Source: an uncultured Mycoplasmatota bacterium (lineage in GTDB: Bacteria > Bacillota_I > Bacilli_A > RF39 > UBA660). Taken from it: 5,444 nucleotides of DNA. Where the stretch lies: the NCBI GenBank assembly GCA_946491675.1, contig CAMLYN010000082.1:1-5444 (forward strand). Direction: 5' to 3'. Made by a program: the position numbers and the translations under genes. Numbering within the stretch: position 1 is the stretch's first letter; every line of letters starts with the position of its first letter. Shown here in pieces: positions 1 to 5,427 of this stretch. The notes beneath the pieces are model-generated. The model was not told where the DNA came from. It did not search any database and was given only the letters and a program-made list of their open reading frames with translations.

Positions 1-1
1 T

Positions 2-994
2 AATAAAGAATTACAAGAAGATACTTTTGAAAAATCAATTCGTCCTGATAGTATTGATGAATATATTGGTCAAAGTGAAATTAAAGAAAATTTAATTGTT
101 TTTATAAAAGCAGCAAAATTAAGAGAAGAACCATTAGACCATGTTTTATTATATGGTCCTCCTGGTTTAGGAAAAACCACTTTAGCATATATAATAGCTA
201 ATGAATTAGGAACTAATATTAAAACAGCTAGTGGACCAGCTATTGAAAAAACTGGTGATTTAGCTGCAATTTTATCAACTTTAGAACCTGGTGATGTTTT
301 ATTTATCGATGAAATCCATCGGATTCCAAGGTATATTGAAGAAGTATTATATTCAGCAATGGAAGATTTTACTTTAGATATAATTGTTGGTAGTGAATCA
401 AGTAGTCGTAGCATTAAAATCGATTTACCACCTTTTACTTTAGTAGGAGCAACTACAAGAACTGGTGATTTAACTAGTCCTTTAAGAGATAGATTTGGAA
501 TTATATCTAAATTAAATTATTATACAGTTGAAGAACTTGCACAAATAGCCAAAAGAACGAGTAGAGTTCTAAATACACCAATTGAAGATGATGCTGCTAT
601 TGAATTAGCTAAAAGAAGCCGTGGAACACCTAGAATTACTAATCGTTTATTTAAACGAGTAAGAGATTTTGCTCTAGTTATGGGAACTGGTGTTATTGAT
701 AAAGAAATAACGACTATGGCTTTAGAAAAATTAAAAGTTGATGAATTAGGATTAGACGAAACTGATTATAATTTATTAAAAGCAATTATTGAAAAATTTA
801 ATGGTGGACCAGTCGGAATTGATGCTATCGCTTCTAGTATCGGTGAAGAGCAGACCACTATTGAAGATGTTTATGAACCGTATTTATTGCAAAATGGATT
901 TTTAAAAAGAACAAGTCGAGGAAGAATTGTAACTGATAAAGCGTATGAACATTTAAAAATAAGCCATCAAAATAAGTTAGATATTGGAGAATAA
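2..994 (+). CDS. ruvB: RuvB, Holliday junction branch migration ATPase (5' end cut by window edge)
   Basis: RuvB is the hexameric AAA+ motor that, with RuvA, drives branch migration of Holliday junctions during recombinational repair in the cytoplasm. The frame is open from the left edge and shows 331 residues, close to the family's usual 330-340, so only a few N-terminal residues and the start codon lie outside. Numbered from the first visible residue: Walker [10 protein letters not shown] (52-60), Walker B LFIDEIH (100-106), sensor 1 GATTR (149-153), the arginine-finger motif LRDRFG (161-166), the sensor 2 region [11 protein letters not shown], and a C-terminal winged helix ending in [17 protein letters not shown] and [12 protein letters not shown] are also typical of the family. 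HRIPR after Walker B replaces the more usual HRL-x-R, a minor change. The stop TAA lies 2 bases before the next gene, so the two are surely co-transcribed. Identification is essentially certain. Confidence 0.97.
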   Translation, partial: NKELQEDTFEKSIRPDSIDEYIGQSEIKENLIVFIKAAKLREEPLDHVLLYGPPGLGKTTLAYIIANELGTNIKTASGPAIEKTGDLAAILSTLEPGDVLFIDEIHRIPRYIEEVLYSAMEDFTLDIIVGSESSSRSIKIDLPPFTLVGATTRTGDLTSPLRDRFGIISKLNYYTVEELAQIAKRTSRVLNTPIEDDAAIELAKRSRGTPRITNRLFKRVRDFALVMGTGVIDKEITTMALEKLKVDELGLDETDYNLLKAIIEKFNGGPVGIDAIASSIGEEQTTIEDVYEPYLLQNGFLKRTSRGRIVTDKAYEHLKISHQNKLDIGE

Positions 995-996
995 TT

Positions 997-2571
997 ATGA
1001 AAAAAATAAAATTTTTAGTTTTTGTGCTGTTAGTTCTATTATTAAGTGGATGTGCAGATATTGAATTACCACCAGAAGGATCAACTTGTTCATGGTATAT
1101 AAATGATACTTATGATAATGCTAATTGGTTATTTTATGAAATGGAATCTATGATTAATTTAAATGAAAATCCTAGTATTAATTTTTGGTACAATAATACT
1201 TCCGATTATGGTATTGATTTTACTGGCTTAAAAAATGATGTTGAAGTTGAAATTTATGATAAAATTTCTAGTAATGGTTTATATGAAGTTACACTGTGTG
1301 GTGATAATGCCAATTGTGTAAGGCTATCTTTTTCATTTGATGAAAATAATATTAAGCAAAGTTCAGGTGGTGGTAAATGTCCTTATCCTACTTTATATTA
1401 TACCCCAAGTTCAGCAACGGAAGCTATTTCAACTTATGACTTTTCAACAGGTTACTCTTCTAATGAAAAAGCTTTTATTAATATTTTCAATTCTAAAGAT
1501 TCAATTCAATCTGAAGAAACAAAGGAAAATTGGTGTAGTACATTTTATAGGATAGAAGATGATCTTTATAATAATGATTTAAATTTAGTTCTATATTATT
1601 GGCAAAAAGAAGATGGTTTATATTATGCTATTAATAAAGTTGATGTTGAATTGAATGAAGAAAATATAGCTGATTATTCAGATTTTGAAACTAGTTATAA
1701 TTGGCAAAGTGCTAAAGATGAATTAACTTATTATGACGCTGTTAATAGTACTGTATTTACTTTAACAGAATTTAGTAATATGGAAGATATGGTTAGTTAT
1801 GATACTGGAAATAACAATAAAATAATTTGTCCAAAAGGTGTTGTTCAAAAATCAAATTCGCAAGCTACAACAAATAAATATGATGGAGAAGAATTAGCTA
1901 TAATTACTGGAGAAAGGTTTAGAGGAAGAATTAGAGAGTTAGAACCTTATATGAAAAAATTAGCTAATTACAAAAATATTAATATTAATGGTAAATTACC
2001 TATAAAAATTGATGGTAATGAAACTAATTTTGCTTGGCTTGGTGTAAGTGATAACCTATCTGGTATCGAAAATTTACAATTAGAATATTTAACTGAACAA
2101 AAAATTGGCAATGTAATAGATTATTGTAATAATTTTTATGCTGATGCTAGTAAAAATAAAAATAAACAAAATTTTGATTTAAGAATGGACGAATGTATCA
2201 GTTTTAATAATATGCTTAATGAGGCAACTAATTTAGGTCTCATTAGAGATTTAGATAGTGATTGTGATATTTTATCAGGTGAAATTATTGAAAAATTAAT
2301 TTGGATTTTAGACATTATTAAAATTGCTGGTCCTTTGTTGGCTTTAGGATTAGGAACATTAGATTTTGTTAAAGCTGTAGCTAGTGGTGATGCTGATAAA
2401 GAAATGAAAACAACTTTTAAAAGATTTGGAACAAGACTTATTGCAGCAGTTTTATTATTTATTGTACCATTTATTTTAGCTTTCTTAATGGATATATTTT
2501 TAGGAAATCAATCAGGATATAATTCTGATGACCCATTTTGTGGTATTGTAGAGTGGAGTGATTATAAGTGA
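997..2571 (+). CDS. Lipoprotein with Cys-rich outer domain and C-terminal two-helix membrane domain, unknown function
   Basis: I do not recognise this 524-residue protein. It opens with a lipoprotein signal: MKK, a hydrophobic stretch, then the lipobox LSGC with the acylated cysteine at 19. The start is supported by GGAGA (986-990) six bases upstream. Residues 20 to about 425 look extracytoplasmic, rich in Asn, Asp, Tyr and Ser, with cysteines at 31, 101, 107, 128, 180, 278, 377, 400 and 423; another, at 515, follows the membrane part. Ten cysteines besides the lipobox is many for a low-GC exported protein and suggests disulfides. Near the C terminus are two hydrophobic helices (about 434-455 and 479-503) joined by a basic loop ([13 protein letters not shown]), so the loop should be cytosolic and both ends outside. 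This hairpin, with Gly-Asp in the loop and a Pro in helix 2 (IVPFIL), resembles TrbC/VirB2-like pilin or conjugation proteins by eye; that is inference only. The gene sits between ruvB and queA and overlaps the queA start by 4 bases. Confidence 0.88.
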   Translation: MKKIKFLVFVLLVLLLSGCADIELPPEGSTCSWYINDTYDNANWLFYEMESMINLNENPSINFWYNNTSDYGIDFTGLKNDVEVEIYDKISSNGLYEVTLCGDNANCVRLSFSFDENNIKQSSGGGKCPYPTLYYTPSSATEAISTYDFSTGYSSNEKAFINIFNSKDSIQSEETKENWCSTFYRIEDDLYNNDLNLVLYYWQKEDGLYYAINKVDVELNEENIADYSDFETSYNWQSAKDELTYYDAVNSTVFTLTEFSNMEDMVSYDTGNNNKIICPKGVVQKSNSQATTNKYDGEELAIITGERFRGRIRELEPYMKKLANYKNININGKLPIKIDGNETNFAWLGVSDNLSGIENLQLEYLTEQKIGNVIDYCNNFYADASKNKNKQNFDLRMDECISFNNMLNEATNLGLIRDLDSDCDILSGEIIEKLIWILDIIKIAGPLLALGLGTLDFVKAVASGDADKEMKTTFKRFGTRLIAAVLLFIVPFILAFLMDIFLGNQSGYNSDDPFCGIVEWSDYK

Positions 2572-3587
2572 AAACAGAAGATTTTGATTTTGAACTACCT
2601 AGTAATTTGATTGCTCAAACACCTTTAGAAAAAAGAGATGGTTCTAAATTATTAGTTTTAGATAAAGAAAGTGGTGAAATAACTCACAAACATTTTACTG
2701 ATATTGTGGATTATTTAAATACTGGTGATATTTTAGTGATTAATGATACTAAGGTAATACCAGCAAGATTGTATGGAATTAAAGAAGAAACAAATGCTAT
2801 AATTGAGATATTAATGTTAAAAGATATTGGCAATGATCGATGGGAATGTTTAGTTAAACCAGCTAAAAGGATAAAAATTGGAACAATTGTTAAATTTAGT
2901 GATAAATTAAGTGCTAAATGTATTGAAGTTAAAGATGAAGGTATTAGAATTTTTGAATTTATATATAGCGGAATATTATTTGAAATTTTAGATGAATTAG
3001 GAACAATGCCATTACCTCCTTATATTCACGAAAAATTAAAAGATAAAAATCGTTATCAAACTATATATGCTAAGAATGAAGGAAGTGCAGCTGCTCCAAC
3101 AGCTGGTCTACATTTTACTAAAGAATTATTAAATAAAATAAAAGAAAAAGGTGTCATTATCGCACCTATTACTTTACATGTCGGTTTAGGAACATTCCGC
3201 CCAGTTAATGTTACTGATGTGACTAATCATAAAATGCATAGTGAATTTTATATGATGACGAAAGAAACTGCTGATATATTAAATAATCATCAAAAAAGAA
3301 TAATTGCTGTTGGTACTACTTCGGTTAGGACTTTAGAAACAATTATGAATTTATATGGTGAATTTAAAGAATGTAGTGGTTGGACAGACATTTTTATTTA
3401 TCCAGGTTATCAGTTTAAGGCCGTGGATTGTTTAATTACTAATTTTCATTTACCTAAATCAACTTTAATTATGTTAGTTAGTGCTTTTGCTACTAAAGAG
3501 TATATTATGAATGCTTATAATGAAGCAATAAAGAATAACTATCGTTTCTTTAGTTTTGGTGATAGTATGTTTATAAAGAAAGATTAA
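2568..3587 (+). CDS. queA: QueA, S-adenosylmethionine:tRNA ribosyltransferase-isomerase
   Basis: QueA transfers and isomerises the ribosyl part of S-adenosylmethionine onto preQ1 at position 34 of tRNA (GUN anticodons), giving epoxyqueuosine in the queuosine pathway. The 339 residues match the family length. Recognisable blocks, in order: [21 protein letters not shown] near the N terminus, [18 protein letters not shown], the hallmark [14 protein letters not shown] (171-184), [10 protein letters not shown] (204-213), [16 protein letters not shown] (248-257), and [17 protein letters not shown] near the C terminus. The start is GTG at 2568, overlapping the lipoprotein stop as GTGA. GGAG at 2555-2558, nine bases upstream, supports it, and the overlap implies translational coupling. 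In many Firmicutes queA follows ruvB and precedes tgt; here a lipoprotein gene intervenes and tgt is not next. No key residue looks lost. Confidence 0.97.
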   Translation: MKTEDFDFELPSNLIAQTPLEKRDGSKLLVLDKESGEITHKHFTDIVDYLNTGDILVINDTKVIPARLYGIKEETNAIIEILMLKDIGNDRWECLVKPAKRIKIGTIVKFSDKLSAKCIEVKDEGIRIFEFIYSGILFEILDELGTMPLPPYIHEKLKDKNRYQTIYAKNEGSAAAPTAGLHFTKELLNKIKEKGVIIAPITLHVGLGTFRPVNVTDVTNHKMHSEFYMMTKETADILNNHQKRIIAVGTTSVRTLETIMNLYGEFKECSGWTDIFIYPGYQFKAVDCLITNFHLPKSTLIMLVSAFATKEYIMNAYNEAIKNNYRFFSFGDSMFIKKD

Positions 3588-3623
3588 TTAAAAAAAATTA
3601 ATTTACTAGAAAGGATTAAAAAT

Positions 3624-4193
3624 ATGAAAAATCTATTAAAATTATATATTGGTAGTAGAAATTTAGATGAAAAACTAAAAATTAAATATAATCCTGAATT
3701 AGCTATGCAATATTTAAAATGGCTAAAATATACATCTAAAGAAGAACAAGAGAAAATAAATATTATATTAAATAAAAAAAGTAGTGAATTAACTAATGAA
3801 GAAATATCACAACTTAAGTTATATAAACATTTACAAGACATTATACCGATTTTTGAAAGATATTTTAGTGATGAATGTAAAAAAAGTGATTTGTTATTAG
3901 TTTTTGATTTTATCCAAAATAATTTATTATACGACTTAATGATTGCTAAATTAACTAAAAATGAATTGCAAATGGCACAAATTAAAATTGATCAATTAAA
4001 ATGTTTACCTGATTTTGAATTATCAAAATTAATAAAAGAAAAAATGACTTTTGAAGCATATATGGAATTATCAATGATTGATGCTTTTTGTATTAATAGA
4101 TTATCAAGTATATTAAAAGTAAGAGAAGATGAAAAAAGTGATATTGAAATATCTGCTCAAATTAATTCAAAAAGAATAGGATATTTGATATAA
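3624..4193 (+). CDS. Hypothetical helical protein, 189 residues
   Basis: I do not recognise this protein. It is preceded by AAGGA (3611-3615) eight bases before the ATG, and its stop lies one base before the rdgB-like start, so it is a real operon member. The protein has no signal peptide and no membrane segment. It is rich in Lys, Leu, Ile and Glu and looks almost wholly alpha-helical, with charged stretches such as SKEEQEKINIILNKKSSELTNEE near residues 38-60 and ELSKLIKEKMTFEAYMELS in the second half. Three cysteines occur (DEC, LKC, AFC) without a CxxC metal-site pattern. A cytosolic location is likely. The position between queA and a nucleotide pyrophosphatase does not settle the role. 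The 36 bases upstream hold no clear promoter, so it probably shares the operon transcript. Confidence 0.82.
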   Translation: MKNLLKLYIGSRNLDEKLKIKYNPELAMQYLKWLKYTSKEEQEKINIILNKKSSELTNEEISQLKLYKHLQDIIPIFERYFSDECKKSDLLLVFDFIQNNLLYDLMIAKLTKNELQMAQIKIDQLKCLPDFELSKLIKEKMTFEAYMELSMIDAFCINRLSSILKVREDEKSDIEISAQINSKRIGYLI

Positions 4194-4194
4194 A

Positions 4195-4812
4195 ATGAAA
4201 ATTATTTTTGCTACAACTAATAAAAGAAAAATAAGTGATTTGTTAAAAATAACAAAAGATTTAGATATAGAAATATTAACTCTTGATGATATGAATTATA
4301 ATTTGGGGGAAATAAAAGAAAATGGTAATACATTAGAGGAAAATTCTCTTATAAAAGCTAAAACTATATATATGTTTTGTAAAGATAACAATATTAATTA
4401 TCCAATTATATCTGATGATGCAGGATTATTTGTTGAAAGTTTAAATGGTGAGCCTGGTATATATACTGCAAGATATGCTGAAGAAGAGTTAAAAAATAAT
4501 CCTAATTTGCCTGAATATGAATGTGTAAATAAAGTTTTAAGAAAATTAAAAGATAATAAAAACAGAAAAGCTATTTATAAATGTGTAGTTACATTTTTTT
4601 ATGAAGGATATTATTTTCAAGAGACAGCATATAGTGAAGGTGTTATAGCAAATGAAATTATTGAACCTATTAAAAAGCCATATTTTTATTCAGTATTTAT
4701 TTTAAAAGGAATTAATAAAGTATTTAATCAATTAACAGATGAAGAATTAGAAGATACTTATCGATATGTTGCTTTAAAAAAATTAATAAAAAAAATTAAT
4801 TGTAATAGATAA
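4195..4812 (+). CDS. rdgB: RdgB/HAM1-like non-canonical purine NTP pyrophosphatase, divergent
   Basis: RdgB/HAM1 enzymes hydrolyse ITP, dITP and XTP to the monophosphate and pyrophosphate, keeping deaminated purines out of DNA and RNA. Seen here over 205 residues (usual about 195-205): the N-terminal phosphate-binding motif ATTNKRKISDL (6-16), ENGNTLEENSLIKA (42-55) with the metal-binding acidic residues, and SDDAGLFVESLNGEPGIYTARY (73-94) holding the catalytic Asp pair. The C-terminal third has drifted: the family motif FGYDPIF, which contacts the base, reads PYFYSVF at 162-168, with Ser in place of the Asp, and SHR near the end reads TYR at 188-190, so the conserved His is lost while Arg190 remains. 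Substrate range may therefore differ from standard RdgB. The start lies one base after the preceding stop, with AGGA at 4178-4181 as a distant ribosome site, suggesting coupling. It is the last gene of the operon. Confidence 0.88.
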   Translation: MKIIFATTNKRKISDLLKITKDLDIEILTLDDMNYNLGEIKENGNTLEENSLIKAKTIYMFCKDNNINYPIISDDAGLFVESLNGEPGIYTARYAEEELKNNPNLPEYECVNKVLRKLKDNKNRKAIYKCVVTFFYEGYYFQETAYSEGVIANEIIEPIKKPYFYSVFILKGINKVFNQLTDEELEDTYRYVALKKLIKKINCNR

Positions 4813-4834
4813 TTTGCAATTAATAAAAAAATAG
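4790..4834 (+). pseudogene. Possible tail of a decayed small toxin ORF (unit 0)
   Basis: A reading frame ending at TAG 4832-4834 gives a tail LIVIDNLQLIKK, with the stop immediately before a minus-strand terminator hairpin. In the intact copy downstream the peptide ends LVIEIKK, and its stop likewise lies directly at the homologous hairpin after the same run of seven A. No start codon or leader is left, and the frame overlaps the end of the rdgB-like gene. The match is short and AT-rich, so it may be chance. Confidence 0.2.
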
Positions 4835-4858
4835 TACCTAATCTTATAGATTAAGTAC
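4825..4858 (-). terminator. Minus-strand intrinsic terminator of the unit 0 antisense RNA
   Basis: GTACCTAATCT (4834-4844) and AGATTAAGTAC (4848-4858) form an 11-bp stem with a 3-base loop. Read on the minus strand, the stem is followed at once by seven T (4825-4831 are A on the plus strand). The one imperfect pair (C4838/A4854) is a mismatch in plus RNA but a G-U pair in minus RNA, so the hairpin is built for the minus transcript. It ends 13 bases from the rdgB-like stop codon. Confidence 0.7.
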
Positions 4859-4906
4859 AAAACTGTTTTAACAGGTGAGTACTCAACGTGGAAAAGTTAA
4901 GTATTC
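4825..4906 (-). ncRNA. Putative antisense RNA remnant of unit 0
   Basis: By homology with the complete unit downstream, a minus-strand RNA of about 80 bases would start near 4905 and end at the terminator at 4825-4858. The position of the promoter -10 box (4912-4917) reads CATAAA on the minus strand instead of TATAAT in the downstream copy, so this copy may be weak or dead. The RNA would contain the hairpin core GTAC shared with the leader of unit B. Confidence 0.35.
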
Positions 4907-4914
4907 ATTTTTTT
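4875..4914 (+). terminator. Intrinsic terminator closing the ruvB-rdgB operon (3' UTR hairpin of unit 0)
   Basis: GAGTACTCAAC (4877-4887) pairs with GTTAAGTATTC (4896-4906) around an 8-base loop, with one G-T wobble (4879/4904) and one C/A mismatch (4884/4899). T4876-A4907 extends the stem. Seven T follow at 4908-4914. It is the first good plus-strand terminator after the rdgB-like gene. It is also homologous to the hairpin at 5210-5239, so it probably began as the 3' end of a small-ORF transcript and now serves the operon. Confidence 0.68.
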
Positions 4915-4949
4915 ATGTGCAAGTTTCCTTGACAAATACATTGAAATAA

Positions 4950-4992
4950 GTTAATCAAAAATTAACAACGATATTGTATATGAAGTTAATTT
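4950..4992. promoter_or_regulatory. Operator-like GTTAAT/ATTAAC half-sites around the unit A promoter
   Basis: Three half-sites of alternating orientation occur: GTTAAT (4950-4955), ATTAAC (4961-4966) and GTTAAT (4985-4990). The outer arms AAATTAAC (4959-4966) and GTTAATTT (4985-4992) are perfect inverted repeats 18 bases apart and enclose the -35 box. The same arms with the same 18-base spacing occur at 5320-5353 although the enclosed bases differ. A binding protein is an inference; the low complexity of the region tempers it. Confidence 0.4.
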
Positions 4993-5002
4993 ATAGTATA
5001 AT
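4974..5002 (+). promoter_or_regulatory. Sigma-A type promoter of unit A
   Basis: TTGTAT (4974-4979), 17 bases, then a perfect TATAAT (4997-5002). Transcription should begin near 5009, giving a leader of about 60 bases before the TTG start codon. The homologous promoter in the next unit has the same spacing. Confidence 0.75.
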
Positions 5003-5036
5003 TGTATATAGGAAATACGTCAGTTGTTGAGTGTCT

Positions 5037-5062
5037 ACCTTCAATCTTTGCAGAGAGGAGGT
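5037..5062 (+). promoter_or_regulatory. Leader hairpin hiding the Shine-Dalgarno sequence of unit A
   Basis: ACCTTC (5037-5042) can pair with GGAGGT (5057-5062), which is the ribosome site AGGAGG. Inside lie a 2x2 internal loop, then TCT (5045-5047) with AGA (5052-5054) and the loop TTGC. The fold would block translation. The ACCT part can instead pair with AGGT at 5206-5209 in the 3' UTR, so two mutually exclusive states exist. Unit B keeps the same layout with other bases. Confidence 0.5.
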
Positions 5063-5070
5063 TTGATAAA

Positions 5071-5163
5071 TTGTCAAAAAGAATTTTTGTAATAAAAGTT
5101 CTAAGATACATAGTTATCATTTTATTCCTTTTTACTATGTTAGTAATAGAAATAAAAAAATGA
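5071..5163 (+). CDS. Small membrane peptide, 30 residues, likely type I toxin
   Basis: The ORF starts with TTG at 5071, nine bases after a near-perfect AGGAGG (5056-5061); no in-frame ATG or GTG exists in the leader. The peptide begins (M)SKRIFVIKVLRY, continues through a hydrophobic run (about residues 13-26, VIILFLFTMLV) and ends EIKK. So it has a basic N terminus (K3, R4, K9, R12), one predicted membrane helix and a short charged tail, the usual build of type I toxins such as the BsrG, TxpA and Fst groups, though I see no clear match to any one of them. A strong promoter, a structured leader, a minus-strand terminator at the stop codon and a 3' hairpin surround it. Alternatives are a leader peptide or a membrane modulator peptide. 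If it is a toxin, translation is probably held down by the leader fold and by the antisense RNA from the opposite strand. Confidence 0.6.
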   Translation: MSKRIFVIKVLRYIVIILFLFTMLVIEIKK

Positions 5164-5242
5164 CACTCATTCATATTTGAATAAGTGTCTCACTTAAAAA
5201 TATTTAGGTAGACATTCAACATATCGAAACTGAATGTTTCCT
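5152..5242 (-). ncRNA. Putative antisense RNA (type I antitoxin) of unit A
   Basis: A minus-strand RNA of about 90 bases is bounded by a TATAAT box (5249-5254 on the minus strand) and a strong minus-strand terminator (5154-5189). It would overlap the last bases of the small ORF and most of its mRNA's 3' UTR. This is the convergent 3'-overlap layout of BsrG/SR4 and TxpA/RatA. It would cover 5206-5221, the segment that can pair with the leader, and so could decide the fold of the mRNA. The ends are inferred from signals only. Confidence 0.55.
5154..5189 (-). terminator. Minus-strand intrinsic terminator of the unit A antisense RNA
   Basis: GACACTCATTC (5162-5172) pairs with GAATAAGTGTC (5179-5189); an extra A-T pair leaves a 4-base loop. 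On the minus strand seven T follow (5154-5160 are A on the plus strand). The only imperfect pair, C5168/A5183, becomes G-U in minus RNA, the same polarity as in the unit 0 homologue. On the plus strand no U-run follows. The hairpin starts inside the TGA stop codon of the small ORF. Confidence 0.75.
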
Positions 5243-5251
5243 TCTTTTATT
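5210..5251 (+). terminator. 3' UTR hairpin, probable terminator of the unit A mRNA
   Basis: AGACATTCA (5210-5218) pairs with TGAATGTTT (5231-5239); the G5211/T5238 pair is a wobble on the plus strand. The tract after it (5240-5251) is T-rich but broken by C and A, so termination may be leaky. It is homologous in place to the stronger hairpin at 4875-4914. The left arm also belongs to the segment complementary to the leader. Confidence 0.5.
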
Positions 5252-5277
5252 ATATGCAAGTTTCCTTGACAAATACA
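5249..5277 (-). promoter_or_regulatory. Putative antisense promoter, minus strand
   Basis: On the minus strand, TATAAT (5249-5254) is a perfect -10 box. With a 17-base spacer the -35 would be TGTATT (5272-5277), which is weak. TTGTCA lies nearby (5267-5272) but only 12 bases off, too close for a normal -35. Most of this promoter lies in the 26-bp block that is identical between copies, which may explain the conservation. Confidence 0.45.
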
Positions 5278-5319
5278 TTGTATCATAAAATAATATGCTT
5301 GTCAAAATAAATTAATTAA

Positions 5320-5353
5320 AAATTAACAAACTCATTGAATATATAGTTAATTT
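5320..5353. promoter_or_regulatory. Operator-like AAATTAAC/GTTAATTT inverted repeat of unit B
   Basis: The arms AAATTAAC (5320-5327) and GTTAATTT (5346-5353) are identical to those in unit A and 18 bases apart in both. They enclose the -35 box, while the enclosed bases have diverged. Confidence 0.4.
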
Positions 5354-5363
5354 ATAGTATAAT
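5335..5363 (+). promoter_or_regulatory. Sigma-A type promoter of unit B
   Basis: TTGAAT (5335-5340), a 17-base spacer, then TATAAT (5358-5363). This -35 is closer to consensus than that of unit A. Transcription should begin near 5370, about 58 bases before the likely start codon. Confidence 0.75.
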
Positions 5364-5395
5364 TATACATAGGGAATATTAACTGTTGGGTACTT

Positions 5396-5418
5396 GCCAA
5401 ATTCTAAACGAAGGAGGC
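5396..5418 (+). promoter_or_regulatory. Leader hairpin over the Shine-Dalgarno sequence of unit B
   Basis: GCC (5396-5398) pairs with GGC (5416-5418), then a 3x3 internal loop, then TTC (5402-5404) with GAA (5410-5412) around a 5-base loop. AGGAGG (5412-5417) sits within the right arm. It is weaker than the unit A fold, but the layout (outer stem, symmetric internal loop, 3-bp inner stem) is the same with different bases. Confidence 0.35.
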
Positions 5419-5427
5419 TAGATGATT

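Larger units (their letters stand above)
4913..5073 (+). repeat. Direct repeat copy 1: promoter, leader and start of a small-ORF unit
   Basis: This stretch aligns with 5250-5430. Bases 4918-4943 are identical to 5255-5280 (26 bp, offset 337), extending to 31 bp with one mismatch. The alignment resumes after a gap through the AT-rich operator-like region, the -10 box, the leader and the Shine-Dalgarno sequence. Copy 2 carries about 20-24 extra bases near 5281-5304. Sequence drift in the leader is concentrated where base pairing can be kept. Confidence 0.85.

Noticed and set aside
70..414. Minus-strand ORF of 114 residues
   Set aside because: It lies wholly inside ruvB, whose frame carries the Walker and sensor motifs; no ribosome site or recognisable domain on the minus strand.
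1337..1555. Second plus-strand ORF of 72 residues inside the lipoprotein gene
   Set aside because: Out-of-frame shadow of the long lipoprotein ORF, with no sign of separate use.
3584..3602. AT-only inverted repeat (ATTAATT and AATTAAT arms) after queA
   Set aside because: It has no G-C pairs and no T-run after the second arm; likely low-complexity sequence rather than a terminator.
3584..3841. Minus-strand ORF of 85 residues with hydrophobic stretches
   Set aside because: Shadow of the hypothetical gene on the plus strand; the hydrophobic look comes from antisense reading of Lys- and Glu-rich codons.
4863..4874. Short palindrome CTGTT-TT-AACAG
   Set aside because: The 2-base loop is too tight for a stable RNA hairpin and it is not kept in unit A.
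4929..4957. TTGACA at 4929-4934 as a -35 box for a second plus-strand promoter
   Set aside because: The -10 position at 17 bases reads TAATCA in copy 1 and AATAAT in copy 2; a TATAAT promoter lies just downstream in both. Kept only as part of the conserved block.
4986..5174. Minus-strand ORF of 62 residues across unit A
   Set aside because: It runs through the promoter, leader and small ORF of unit A, has no convincing ribosome site and would pass through the minus-strand terminator region.
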